Shown one piece after another: positions 1 to 8,310 of a stretch of 58,060 bases of DNA. A program made the position numbers and the translations under genes. Numbering within the stretch: position 1 is the first letter of the stretch; every line of letters begins with the position of its first letter. Origin of the DNA: Rhodovulum kholense. GTDB lineage: Bacteria; Pseudomonadota; Alphaproteobacteria; Rhodobacterales; Rhodobacteraceae. Location of the stretch: the NCBI RefSeq assembly GCF_003053725.1, contig NZ_QAYC01000021.1, positions 1 through 58,060 on the forward strand, given 5' to 3'. The notes under the pieces are model-generated. The model searched no databases. It saw only the letters and a list, made by a program, of their open reading frames with translations, and was not told where the DNA came from.

Positions 1-93
1 AAGGTGATTTCGCTGCGCAAGCGCGACAGGGACGACATCGCCGAAGAGGAAGCCATCCTCGAGATGTACAAAGACGCGCTGGGGATGGGCTGA
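1..93 (+). CDS. C-terminal end of a gene of unknown function (partial)
   Basis: The first 93 bases stay open and end in TGA, giving a 30-residue C-terminal tail rich in charged residues (begins KVISLRKRDRDD, ends KDALGMG). The stop lies 3 bases before the ATG of the cytosine methyltransferase, so the two genes are probably co-transcribed within the same mobile element. The start lies outside the window. The tail is too short to assign to a family. Confidence 0.5.
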   Translation, partial: KVISLRKRDRDDIAEEEAILEMYKDALGMG

Positions 94-96
94 GCC

Positions 97-1725
97 ATGG
101 CTGACGGTTCGTCTCTTCTGTTCGACTTCGCGGCCGAGCGCCCGGCCGATCCCCGTCCGCTGATCGTCGACAGCTTCGCGGGCGGGGGCGGGGCCTCGAC
201 CGGGATCGAGATGGCGCTCGGCCGCAGCCCCGATGTCGCGATCAATCACGATGCCGCCGCGCTCGCCCTGCACCAGGCCAATCACCCGGCAACGCACCAC
301 CTCAATTCCAATGTCTGGCATGTCGATCCGGCCGAGGTCTGCCGCGGCCGCCGCGTCGGGCTCGCCTGGTTCAGCCCCGACTGCAAGCATCACAGCAAGG
401 CCAAGGGCGGCAAGCCGGTCGCCCGCAACATCCGCGATCTGGCCTGGGTCGTCGTGCTCTGGGCGCGTCGGGTCCGGCCCGAGGTGATCGCGCTGGAAAA
501 TGTCGAGGAGTTCCGCGACTGGGGGCCGCTGACCGAGGCCAACCGCCCTAGTCCCGAGCGCCGCGGCCAGACTTTCCGCCACTGGGTCGGCGAGTTGCGC
601 CGCCTCGGCTATCGCGTCGAGTGGCGCGAGCTGCGGGCCTGCGACTACGGCGCGCCCACGATCCGCAAGCGGCTGTTCTTGGTCGCCCGCCGCGACGGCC
701 GCCCCATCGTCTGGCCCGCGCCGACCCATGGCGCCCCGGACAGCCCCGAGGTGCGGGCGGGCCGCCGCGCGCCCTGGCGGACCGCCGCCGGGATCGTCGA
801 CTGGTCGCTGCCGTGCCCGTCGATCTTCGACAGCTCGGCCGAGATCCTCGCCCGGCACGGGCTGCGCGCGGTGCGCCCCTTGAAAGAGCCGACCCTGCGC
901 CGCATCGCCCGCGGCGTGATGCGCTATGTGATCGAGGCGCAGGAGCCGTTCCTCGTGACCTACGCCCAGCAGGGCGGCGCGGTGCGGTCGGGCTTCGACC
1001 CGCTGCACACCGTAACCGCCAGCGCCAAGGACCAGAACGCCCTGGTCGTGCCGACCCTGATCCAGACCGGCTATGGCGAGCGGCCGGGCCAGGCGCCGCG
1101 CGTGCCCGGGCTCGACCGCCCGCTCGGCACCGTGGTCGCGGGCGGCGCCAAGCATGCCCTCGTCGCGGCCTTCCTCGCCCAGCACAATGCCGGGGCGCGG
1201 ATGCAGCGCCATGCCGGCCGCCCGGCCGGGGCCCCGCTCTCCACCCTCACCACCCGCGGCACGCAGCAGCAGATCGTGGCCGCGCATCTGATGAGCCTGC
1301 ACGGCACCACCCGGCGCGATCAGTCCCTCGCCGCGCCTGCGCCGACGCTCTGCGCCGGGGGCGGGCATGGCGCGCTGGTCGCGGCCTTCCTGCAGAAATA
1401 CTACGGCGCGGGCACCGGCCAGGCCGCGGACGCGCCGCTGCACACGCTCTCGACCCGCGACACCTTCGGATTGGTGACGGTCGAGATCGACGGCGCGACC
1501 TATGCAATCGCCGATATCGGCATGCGCATGCTGACCCCGCGCGAGATGTTCCGCGCCCAGGGCTTCCCCGAGAGCTACCGGATCGACACCGCTCCGGACG
1601 GCCGCGCCTTCACCAAGACCGAACAGACCCGCATGTGCGGCAACTCGGTCTGCCCGCCGGTCGCGGCCGCGATCATCGCCGCGAATTGCCAACACCTGGC
1701 AGAAAAGCAGAGGGAGGCCGCATGA
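97..1725 (+). CDS. C5 cytosine DNA methyltransferase with repeated middle region
   Basis: A 542-residue protein that should methylate C5 of cytosine in DNA using S-adenosylmethionine. Motif I is at 26-41 (DSFAGGGGASTGIEMA), the catalytic-loop region at 92-98 (SPDCKHH, Cys96) in place of the usual Pro-Cys-Gln, ENV (motif VI) at 134-136, a motif VIII-like stretch at 180-196, and motifs IX/X near 480-526, including MCGNSVCPP. The central part (about 301-466), where target recognition is expected, holds five degenerate copies of a 'PL-T-(V/L)...ALV-AFL' unit spaced 33-40 residues. The ATG follows the preceding stop by 3 bases, and the gene overlaps the next one. It lies on an integrated element, so it is either a phage-type protective methylase or a solitary methylase; no restriction gene is visible here. 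Confidence 0.9.
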   Translation: MADGSSLLFDFAAERPADPRPLIVDSFAGGGGASTGIEMALGRSPDVAINHDAAALALHQANHPATHHLNSNVWHVDPAEVCRGRRVGLAWFSPDCKHHSKAKGGKPVARNIRDLAWVVVLWARRVRPEVIALENVEEFRDWGPLTEANRPSPERRGQTFRHWVGELRRLGYRVEWRELRACDYGAPTIRKRLFLVARRDGRPIVWPAPTHGAPDSPEVRAGRRAPWRTAAGIVDWSLPCPSIFDSSAEILARHGLRAVRPLKEPTLRRIARGVMRYVIEAQEPFLVTYAQQGGAVRSGFDPLHTVTASAKDQNALVVPTLIQTGYGERPGQAPRVPGLDRPLGTVVAGGAKHALVAAFLAQHNAGARMQRHAGRPAGAPLSTLTTRGTQQQIVAAHLMSLHGTTRRDQSLAAPAPTLCAGGGHGALVAAFLQKYYGAGTGQAADAPLHTLSTRDTFGLVTVEIDGATYAIADIGMRMLTPREMFRAQGFPESYRIDTAPDGRAFTKTEQTRMCGNSVCPPVAAAIIAANCQHLAEKQREAA

Positions 1726-2024
1726 TGGCTGAACCGCAACGCCCCTACACCCCGGACATGCTCGCCGAGCGCTGGGGTTGCTCGGGCGAAACCGTGCGCG
1801 CGATGATCCGGGACGGTCGCCTGCCCGCCTTCCGAGTCGGCGGGCGACTTCTCAGGGTATCAGCACAGACGGTGAGGGACTTCGAATGCGGGACTTTCGG
1901 CTCGGCCGCCTCAAGGGCCGACATGTCGTCATCTGGACGGACGACGATGGCAAACGGCGACGCTATCGTCTTGAGGCCCACACGGCCCGGGAGGCCGAGC
2001 GGGAAGCGCGCGACCTCATCCTGA
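1722..2024 (+). CDS. Small helix-turn-helix protein, excisionase-like
   Basis: A 100-residue protein starting at an ATG that overlaps the methyltransferase stop, with AGGGAGG just upstream. Residues about 8-55 form a MerR/excisionase-type helix-turn-helix (YTPDMLAERWGCSGETVRAM, then a wing ending FRVGGRLLRV). The remaining ~45 residues look unstructured. The last 139 bases overlap the integrase in another frame. Position directly before the integrase suggests a recombination directionality factor or a repressor of the element; the choice between these is inference. Confidence 0.7.
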   Translation: MMAEPQRPYTPDMLAERWGCSGETVRAMIRDGRLPAFRVGGRLLRVSAQTVRDFECGTFGSAASRADMSSSGRTTMANGDAIVLRPTRPGRPSGKRATSS

Positions 2025-2929
2025 GGCTGGACGCCCCGCCCGCGGGCATGACGGTCGCCCAGGTCTGGGATGCCTATCGCATCGAAATGGGCGACCGGCG
2101 CCAGGGCGCCAAGGTTGCCCAGGCCGGAGGCGTTGTGCTGCCCCATTTCGGGCACCTGTCGGTCGGGCAGATCACCGTGGCCGACTGCCGGGGCTACACC
2201 GCGAGGCGCCGCTCGGCCGGGCGGAAAGATGGAACGATCAGATCCGAGCTCGGGTGCCTTCGGTCCGCAATCCTCTGGGCCCAGAAGACCCGCCTGATCT
2301 ACTCAGCCCCGCCAATCGAGATGCCGCCGACACCGGCGCCGCGCGACCGCTATCTGTCCCGGGAGGAGGTGGACGAGTTGCTGGCCGCCGCCATCGACCC
2401 GCATATTCGGCTGGCCATGTTGCTGATGCTGACAACGGCGGGACGAAGCGGCGCGGTTCTGGAATTGACCTGGGGCCGGGTCGACCTGGCGAACCGTACG
2501 ATCAAGCTGGCAACGAACGATCTGGGCCCGCGCAAGGGGCGCGCCACGGAGCCGATCAACGACACGCTGATGGCGGCGCTTCAGGACGCGAGGCAGGCCG
2601 CCGTTTCGGAGTACGTCGTGGAATGGGGCGGGCGCCGCGTCGGCTCGATCAAGACCGGGTTCAATGCCGCCGTCGCACGGGCCGGAATCGCCCACTGCAC
2701 CCCGCACGATCTGCGCCGGACGGCAGGCCGATTCATGGCCGAGGCCGGTGTGCCCATCGAGGAGATTGCGGAGTATCTCGGCCACACGAATCCGAACATC
2801 ACACGCTCGACCTATGCGCGCTTCAGCCCCGGCCATCTACGCCGCGCGGCCGGATCTTTGGAGTTCGGAACGCCCAAATTGGTTCAACGAACCAGAGGGC
2901 AATCCCCAAAACCCAACCTAAGTATTTGA
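1886..2929 (+). CDS. Tyrosine site-specific integrase of the element
   Basis: A 347-residue tyrosine recombinase. The C-terminal catalytic domain shows Arg187 (TAGRSGAVLEL), His274 and Arg277 (HDLRRTAG), His300 (LGHTN) and the nucleophile Tyr310 (STYARF). The N-terminal ~150 residues should hold the arm-binding and core-binding parts. The ATG at 1886 has GGTGAGGG 8 bases upstream and begins MRDFRLGRLK; the frame stays open further upstream to 1778, but that part overlaps the HTH gene and lacks a family-like sequence. The stop is 5 bases from the 3' end of tRNA-Arg, the usual arrangement for an integrase beside its own attachment site. All catalytic residues are present, so it looks functional. 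Confidence 0.93.
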   Translation: MRDFRLGRLKGRHVVIWTDDDGKRRRYRLEAHTAREAEREARDLILRLDAPPAGMTVAQVWDAYRIEMGDRRQGAKVAQAGGVVLPHFGHLSVGQITVADCRGYTARRRSAGRKDGTIRSELGCLRSAILWAQKTRLIYSAPPIEMPPTPAPRDRYLSREEVDELLAAAIDPHIRLAMLLMLTTAGRSGAVLELTWGRVDLANRTIKLATNDLGPRKGRATEPINDTLMAALQDARQAAVSEYVVEWGGRRVGSIKTGFNAAVARAGIAHCTPHDLRRTAGRFMAEAGVPIEEIAEYLGHTNPNITRSTYARFSPGHLRRAAGSLEFGTPKLVQRTRGQSPKPNLSI

Positions 2930-2934
2930 TTTTA

Positions 2935-2980
2935 TGGTGATCCCGGCAGGACTCGAACCTGCAACCTATCCCTTAGGAGG
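2935..2980. other. Probable attachment site (att) at the 3' end of tRNA-Arg
   Basis: The integrase reads toward and stops just before the 3' end of an intact tRNA gene. Such elements normally recombine in the 3' half of a tRNA and restore it, so the core is expected in the T-arm/acceptor part. The far end of the element is outside the window, so the duplicated core cannot be compared and the exact limits are inferred. Confidence 0.5.
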
Positions 2981-3011
2981 GGATTGCTCTATCCAGTTGA
3001 GCCACGGGACC
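2935..3011 (-). tRNA. tRNA-Arg, anticodon CCT
   Basis: Reading the minus strand, a full cloverleaf is seen: acceptor arm GGTCCCG pairing with CGGGATC (one G-T), D-arm GCTC/GAGC, anticodon stem ATCCC/GGGAT with loop CTCCTAA (anticodon CCT), T-arm GCAGG/CCTGC with TTCGAGT loop, discriminator A and an encoded CCA (2935-2937). It reads AGG codons. It is the integration target of the adjacent element. Confidence 0.97.
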
Positions 3012-3125
3012 ACGCGCCGTCTTTTTCCTCGGAAAACGCCGCAGTTGCAAGACCGCTTCGCCTTGGACATCCGGGCCATTCCCGCTTAACTGGTGCGATC
3101 ACCCCTCTGAAGGACTTGTCGCCCC

Positions 3126-4199
3126 GTGACCGCAGACCGTCCCGACAGACCGAGCCGACCGCTGACGCTGCGCGACGTGTCCGAAGCCTCGGGCGTCAGC
3201 GAGATGACGGTCAGCCGCGTGCTGCGGCACAGCGGCGATGTCTCGGAGAAGACCCGCGCCAAGGTGCTGGAGGCCGCCAAGCGGCTGGGTTACGTGCCCA
3301 ACCGCATCGCGGGCGGGCTGGCCAGCCAGCGCGTGAACCTTGTGGGCGTGATCATTCCGTCGCTGTCGAACATGGTCTTCCCCGAAGTGCTGGCGGGCAT
3401 CAACGAGGTCCTCGAGGACACGCCGCTGCAGCCCGTTTTCGGGCTGTCCCGCTACGACCCGCCGCATGAGGAGAAGGTGCTGTTCGAGATGCTGTCCTGG
3501 CGGCCCTCGGGGCTGATCGTGACCGGGCTCGAACATTCCGAGGCCAGCCGGGCGATGCTGCGGGCCGCGGGGATTCCTGTGGTCGAGATCCTCGATCTGG
3601 ACGGCGAGCCCATCGACTCGGTCGTCGGCATCTCGCATCGCCGTGCCGGGGCCGAGATGGCGCGGGCCATCGCGGGGGCGGGCTATCGCCGGATCGGTTT
3701 CCTCGGCACCAAGATGCCGATGGACCACCGGGCGCGGAAGCGGTTCGAGGGGTTCACCGGGGCGCTTGCCCGGGCGGGTCTCGAGATCGTCGATCAGGAA
3801 TTCTATTCGGGCGGATCGGGGCTGGAGAAGGGGCGCGAGATGACGCGGGCGCTGCTGGACCGTCATCCCGATCTGGATTTCCTTTACTTCTCCAACGACA
3901 TGATCGCGGCGGGCGGGCTGCTTTACTGTCTGGAGCGCGGCTTCGACGTGCCGGGCAAGCTGGGGCTGGCGGGCTTCAACGGCATCGAGCTGCTGAGCGG
4001 GCTGCCGCTGCGCCCGGCCACGATGGACATCCAGCGCCGCGAGATCGGCCGCCGCGCGGCGCAGATCATCGCCGACTGCGTCGCCAAGGGTCTGCCCGGC
4101 AAGGGCGAGCGGGTGGCGCTGACGCCGCGGATCGACCCGGGCCATACCCTGCGCGCCGACCTTGCCAGATGTGGACAAGCCGTCCGCGATCAGGTTTAA
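3126..4199 (+). CDS. LacI-family transcriptional regulator
   Basis: A 357-residue repressor-type regulator with GTG start; GAAGGA lies upstream. Residues about 13-60 are the LacI helix-turn-helix and hinge helix (LTLRDVSEASGVSEMTVSRV ... YVPNRIAGGLAS), followed by a periplasmic-binding-protein-like sensor domain (about 70-345). Its overall pattern resembles the GntR (gluconate) branch of LacI regulators, but the ligand cannot be read from the sequence. No sugar transport or catabolic genes lie beside it; the following genes make lipid-linked sugars, so its target is probably elsewhere or itself. First core gene after the tRNA. Confidence 0.9.
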   Translation: MTADRPDRPSRPLTLRDVSEASGVSEMTVSRVLRHSGDVSEKTRAKVLEAAKRLGYVPNRIAGGLASQRVNLVGVIIPSLSNMVFPEVLAGINEVLEDTPLQPVFGLSRYDPPHEEKVLFEMLSWRPSGLIVTGLEHSEASRAMLRAAGIPVVEILDLDGEPIDSVVGISHRRAGAEMARAIAGAGYRRIGFLGTKMPMDHRARKRFEGFTGALARAGLEIVDQEFYSGGSGLEKGREMTRALLDRHPDLDFLYFSNDMIAAGGLLYCLERGFDVPGKLGLAGFNGIELLSGLPLRPATMDIQRREIGRRAAQIIADCVAKGLPGKGERVALTPRIDPGHTLRADLARCGQAVRDQV

Positions 4200-4237
4200 C
4201 CGCGGCCAAATCGCTCCGGCGCCCCAACGAGGCCTCA

Positions 4238-4972
4238 ATGCCAGCCGTTTCCATCGTCATTCCCATGAAGAACGAGGCCGAGAATGTCGCCTTTCTTCTG
4301 GGCGAAATCGCCGAGGCCTGCGCGGGTCTCGACAGCCACGAGGTGATCGTCGTCGACGACGGCTCGACCGACCGGACGGCGGCCATCGTCGCCGAGCGGA
4401 TGAAATCCGACCCTGCCTTGCGGCTGCTGCGCCACCCGAATTCGGGCGGGCAGAGCGCGGCCGTGCATAGCGGTGTGCTGGCGGCGCGCGCGCCGGTGGT
4501 TTGCACGCTTGACGGCGACGGTCAGAACCCGCCCGCCGAACTGCCGAAGCTCTGGGCGCCGCTCCTGGCCGACGAGACCGGTCGGCTGGGGCTGGTCGCC
4601 GGGCAGCGGGTCGGGCGGCAGGACACCGCCTCGAAGAAATGGGCCTCGCGCGCGGCCAATGCGATCCGGGCGCGGTTGCTGAAGGACGGCACCCGCGACA
4701 CCGGCTGCGGGCTCAAGGGCTTCCGGCGCGACCTGTTCCTGACCCTGCCCTATTTCGATCACATGCACCGCTATCTGCCCGCGCTTTTCAAGCGCGACGG
4801 CTGGGAGATCGCGCTGGTCGATGTCAGTCACCGCGAACGCCATGCCGGACAGTCGAACTACAACAACCTCCAGCGCGCGCTGGTCGGCATCCACGACCTG
4901 ATCGGCGTGTCCTGGCTGATCCTGCGCCGCAAGAAGGCCCGCGCCACCGAGGAGGTGCCGCATGGCCATTGA
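4238..4972 (+). CDS. GT2 glycosyltransferase, polyprenyl-phosphate sugar synthase type
   Basis: A 244-residue GT-A enzyme beginning MPAVSIVIPMKNEAENV. Nucleotide-sugar binding shows as VVDDGSTDR (39-46) and the metal-binding DGDGQNPP (92-99). A CGLKGFRRDLF motif and a C-terminal basic tail without clear membrane spans match the dolichol/undecaprenyl-phosphate mannosyl- or glucosyltransferase group (DPM1, ArnC, GtrB relatives). The predicted reaction moves a sugar from a nucleotide donor to polyprenyl phosphate at the inner face of the cytoplasmic membrane. It overlaps the next gene by 11 bases. The sugar is unknown. Confidence 0.88.
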   Translation: MPAVSIVIPMKNEAENVAFLLGEIAEACAGLDSHEVIVVDDGSTDRTAAIVAERMKSDPALRLLRHPNSGGQSAAVHSGVLAARAPVVCTLDGDGQNPPAELPKLWAPLLADETGRLGLVAGQRVGRQDTASKKWASRAANAIRARLLKDGTRDTGCGLKGFRRDLFLTLPYFDHMHRYLPALFKRDGWEIALVDVSHRERHAGQSNYNNLQRALVGIHDLIGVSWLILRRKKARATEEVPHGH

Positions 4973-5273
4973 GACCGTCTTCGGCTGGCTGCATGTCGAC
5001 AGCTGGGTCGAATTCTGGTGGGTCGTCGTCGGGCTGGGCGGCCAGCTGATGTTCACCGCCCGCTTCCTGGTGCAGTGGATCGCCTCGGAACGGGCGCGCA
5101 ATTCTGTGGTGCCGGTGGCCTTCTGGTATTTCTCGATGGCGGGCGGCGTGATCCTTCTGGCCTATGCGGTCTACCGCAAGGACCCGGTCTTCATCCTGGG
5201 GCAGGTTACCGGCGTCTTCATCTACACCCGGAACCTGTGGCTGATTCATGCGCACCGGCGCCGCAGCGCCTGA
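4962..5273 (+). CDS. LAB_N-domain small membrane protein (lipid-A-disaccharide synthase N-terminal-like)
   Basis: A 103-residue protein with three or so hydrophobic segments (about 17-37, 48-69, 76-95) and family signatures such as GQLMFTARFLVQWIASE and a QVTGVFIYTRNLW C-terminus. This is the LAB_N family, fused to LpxB in some bacteria but free-standing beside GT2/GT39 genes in others. It is preceded by GGAGG and sits between a lipid-sugar synthase and a membrane transferase, so a role in flipping or handling the lipid-linked sugar across the inner membrane is a reasonable inference; biochemical activity is not established from sequence. Confidence 0.88.
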   Translation: MAIETVFGWLHVDSWVEFWWVVVGLGGQLMFTARFLVQWIASERARNSVVPVAFWYFSMAGGVILLAYAVYRKDPVFILGQVTGVFIYTRNLWLIHAHRRRSA

Positions 5274-6699
5274 CCGCCACGGCTGGCTGATCCCGGCCGC
5301 GGCCGCCGTCCTCGCGGTGACGGCGATCCGGGTCTGGCTGCTCTGGCTGAACCGGATGGACCTCTTCGTCGACGAGGCCCAGTACTGGCTCTGGGGCCGC
5401 GAGCTGGCCTTCGGCTATTATTCAAAGCCACCGATGATCGGCTGGGTGATCCGCGCGGTGACCGGGCTCGCAGGCAATGACGCGCCGTTCTGGGTGCGGC
5501 TGCCCGCGCCGCTGTTCCATGCCGCGACGGCGCTGATCCTCGGGCGGGTCGCCGCCGGGCTCTGGGGCCGGCAAGCGGCGATCTGGGTGGCTCTGGGCTT
5601 CATCACCCTGCCGATGGTCGCGGCGGGCTCGATCCTGATCTCGACCGACACCATCATGTTCCCGTTTCTGGCGCTGGCGCTCGGGTTCTGGCTGAGGATG
5701 CTGGCGCGGCCCGGGCCGGGCTGGGCGCTGGCGGCGGGCGTGGCGCTGGGGCTGGCCTTCCTGTCGAAATACGCGGCAATCTACTATCCGCTTTGCGCCG
5801 CGCTGGCGGCAGTTCTGATCCCCCCTGCCCGGCCGCGGCTGCGCGACGCGGGCCTTGCGCTTCTGGCCTTCGCGGTGACGATCTCGCCCAACGTGGTCTG
5901 GAACCTGCAAAACGGTCTGACCACGCTTGAACATACGCTCGACAATGCGGACTGGGTGCGCGACCCCTCGGCCCGGGCCGGGTTCAATATCGCCGGGCTT
6001 GTCGAGTTTCTGGGCAGCCAGTTCGCCGTCTTCGGCCCGGTGCTGTTCGCGGCGCTGATCTGGGGCGCGCTGCGCTGGTCCGACCGCGACGCGCCGACCC
6101 GGCTGATGCTGGTCTTCGCGCTGCCGGTCGTGGCCATCGTCTCGGTCGAGGCGGTTCTGTCGGGGGCCTATGCCAACTGGGCGGCGGCGGCCTATCTGGC
6201 CGGGACGCTGGCGGTTCTGCCGCGGCTGGGCCGGGGGCTGAGGATCGCGTCCTTCGCCATCAACGGCACGGTGGCGCTGGCGCTGCCGGTGCTGGGAGTC
6301 TACGCGCCTTCGGCCAGTTTCGGCGGGCATCCGGTGCTGGAACGATATCTGGGGCGTACGGATCTCAGCGACAGGATCCTCGACATCGCCGAGGCCGAGG
6401 AGCAGCGGGTCATCGTCGCCGACAATCGCGACCTGCTGGCCGATCTCTTCTATACCGGGCGCGACCGCGACGTGTCGATCCATGCGCCGCCGCCCGAGGG
6501 CCGCGCCTCGAACCACTACGCGCTGCGCCATGCGCTGCCGCGCGGGCTGTCCGGAACGGTGCTGTACGTCGCCGCCGGAACGCCCCCCGCCTGCGCGGAC
6601 GGGACCGACCCGCTGACTGAGCTGACCCCCGAGACCGGGGCCTATCGCGGCAAGCGGTTCCTGATTTTCAAGCTTCCGGCCAGCTGCTGGAACGGCTGA
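5248..6699 (+). CDS. GT39/ArnT-like membrane glycosyltransferase
   Basis: A 483-residue polytopic protein of the PMT/ArnT (GT39) class. The first loop carries the family DEAQYW motif (42-47), which holds the acidic catalytic residue, followed by the conserved YYSKPPM (57-63). About ten hydrophobic segments run to residue ~370, then a soluble C-terminal part of ~110 residues. It takes a sugar from a polyprenyl-phosphate carrier and transfers it on the periplasmic side, to lipid A, protein or glycan. It overlaps the LAB_N gene by 26 bases, so all three form one operon. No arnA/arnB-type sugar-modification genes are nearby, so the donated sugar is probably not aminoarabinose. Confidence 0.87.
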   Translation: MRTGAAAPDRHGWLIPAAAAVLAVTAIRVWLLWLNRMDLFVDEAQYWLWGRELAFGYYSKPPMIGWVIRAVTGLAGNDAPFWVRLPAPLFHAATALILGRVAAGLWGRQAAIWVALGFITLPMVAAGSILISTDTIMFPFLALALGFWLRMLARPGPGWALAAGVALGLAFLSKYAAIYYPLCAALAAVLIPPARPRLRDAGLALLAFAVTISPNVVWNLQNGLTTLEHTLDNADWVRDPSARAGFNIAGLVEFLGSQFAVFGPVLFAALIWGALRWSDRDAPTRLMLVFALPVVAIVSVEAVLSGAYANWAAAAYLAGTLAVLPRLGRGLRIASFAINGTVALALPVLGVYAPSASFGGHPVLERYLGRTDLSDRILDIAEAEEQRVIVADNRDLLADLFYTGRDRDVSIHAPPPEGRASNHYALRHALPRGLSGTVLYVAAGTPPACADGTDPLTELTPETGAYRGKRFLIFKLPASCWNG

Positions 6700-6706
6700 G
6701 CGCGGC

Positions 6707-8251
6707 TCAGGGCATGATCAGATAGGGCCGGTCGGGCTGCAGCCGTTCGATCTGGTAGACGCCTTCGCCCACCTCGGGCGGCAGCGTGCGGGTATTGCCG
6801 TCATGGCCGATCCGGGTCCAGCCTTTCAGCGCCCCGGACCCGTCATAGTCTGCACGGTCGGTCCAGGGGGCCGACCAGAACAGGAGCGGGTCGTAATAGA
6901 CCCCGCGCCCCATCGCATCGTAGTCGATCGACACCAGCCGCATGCCGCCCGCCCCCGAGGTCGCATAGGTCCGGTTCTGGTGATCGGGGAAGAACACTGT
7001 GACGAAGGCGGGAGCGCTGTCGTTGACCCCGTTCGAGGCGAAGACCCCGATCTCGACCCGCGACTGGCTGCGGTTGTGATAGCCGGTGCGGTCGCGGGTA
7101 ATCACCGTCTTCGGATCGTGCCAGGCCACCCGGATACGCGCGCGGCTGCCGTCCGGATCCAGCGGCTCGATCCAGACCCGGGCCGGATCGCCCTGCAGCA
7201 GCGCCCAGGTGAAGGTCAGCTTGCGGCCGTTCGGATCGCGGGTCCCGGCGGCGCTGACGGTCATCTCGCGCGACCAGCCGAAATTGCGCCAGATCCGGGC
7301 GATGGCGCCTTCGGTGTCGAACAGCCGTTCGGACAGCCGCGCCAGCCCCTCGGCCTCGCCGAAGCCGTCCTCCTCGACCCGAAGCCGGACCATCGGCGGG
7401 ATCGTGTCGGGCCGCATCGCCGCCGCCTCGCCCATCATCCGCCCGGGGCGCAGCGCGTCGCCCTCGAAAACCACCGGATGGGCGATGCCGCTGAGATAGG
7501 CCTCGCGGCTGCGCACCGGGGCATAGCTGCGGCGCAGGATCATCTGCAGCGTCGGCGCCATCAGCCTGTTGTCGCGCAGCGCCGCGAAGGTGTCGGGCGG
7601 GAAGGCCGCCAGCGTCATCGCCAGCGCGGCCAGGAAGGGCTGGTCGGACCCCGAAGAGCCCTGGCTGATCAGCATGTAGGGCCAGTTCGCGGGATAGCGG
7701 TCGGCCTCGTCATGGTCGCGGTGTTCGGGATAGACGTAAAGGTGGTTGTTCTCGTAGAGCCGCGCGCTTTGCGCGGGTCCGTCTGCCGAGGTCATCGCCA
7801 ACCGGGGCAGGCTGCGCTGGGCCGGGCCCGAGGTAACCGAGGTCGAGGAATTGCCGAAGACGACGGCCGGCAGCAGGATCTTGCCCGCCAGCCCGTAATC
7901 CGCCCCGGCCTTGCGCAGTTGATCGCTGTAGCTCAGCCGGGTCAGCCGCGGGAACAGGTCCTTGGGCAGGGTGGAATGGCCCCGGTCGCGATTGTCGTAC
8001 AGCACCCCCTCGAAGCCGTTCACCGTCTGCTGTCCGGCCAGATGGCGCAGCACCTGCCCGCCCGAGCGCAATCCGCGGTCGCCCACCAGCGGCAGGGTCT
8101 CGTCCTGCGGCGGCAACTTCAGCCCCATCGCCAGATAGGTGCCGAACGCCCCTTCGACCAAGGCCGAGCGTGCCAGAACGACCTCTTCGGCAGCAAGCCG
8201 CAGCGGCAGAAGGCAGACCATCAGGCAAAGGGCAACGAAACCGAAACGCAT
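6707..8251 (-). CDS. Secreted/periplasmic protein of unknown function with PKD-like segment
   Basis: A 514-residue protein starting at MRFGFVALC with a signal peptide (1-21, cleavage near LAA-EE). I do not recognise the family. Residues about 330-385 resemble a PKD/Ig-like fold (AGTRDPNGRKLTFTWALLQGD), and the region 400-514 is rich in aromatic and Asn residues. The frame stays open upstream of the chosen start, but there it overlaps the preceding gene and lacks a signal peptide. It is third in a minus-strand set after a small secreted protein and a membrane protein with a winged-helix C-terminus, and converges with the GT39 gene 7 bases away. No catalytic motif was seen. A cell-surface binding or hydrolase role is only a guess. 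Confidence 0.75.
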   Translation of the reverse strand: MRFGFVALCLMVCLLPLRLAAEEVVLARSALVEGAFGTYLAMGLKLPPQDETLPLVGDRGLRSGGQVLRHLAGQQTVNGFEGVLYDNRDRGHSTLPKDLFPRLTRLSYSDQLRKAGADYGLAGKILLPAVVFGNSSTSVTSGPAQRSLPRLAMTSADGPAQSARLYENNHLYVYPEHRDHDEADRYPANWPYMLISQGSSGSDQPFLAALAMTLAAFPPDTFAALRDNRLMAPTLQMILRRSYAPVRSREAYLSGIAHPVVFEGDALRPGRMMGEAAAMRPDTIPPMVRLRVEEDGFGEAEGLARLSERLFDTEGAIARIWRNFGWSREMTVSAAGTRDPNGRKLTFTWALLQGDPARVWIEPLDPDGSRARIRVAWHDPKTVITRDRTGYHNRSQSRVEIGVFASNGVNDSAPAFVTVFFPDHQNRTYATSGAGGMRLVSIDYDAMGRGVYYDPLLFWSAPWTDRADYDGSGALKGWTRIGHDGNTRTLPPEVGEGVYQIERLQPDRPYLIMP

Positions 8252-8310
8252 GGGCCGATCCTGCCCAAGCCGGGCGTCCGGGTCCAGTGCCGACCGCGCG
8301 GGCCGCGCAT

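Noticed and set aside
97-2929. A restriction-modification system on the element
   Set aside because: Only the methylase is visible; no endonuclease gene or motif lies in 1-2934, so the claim would need the sequence to the left.
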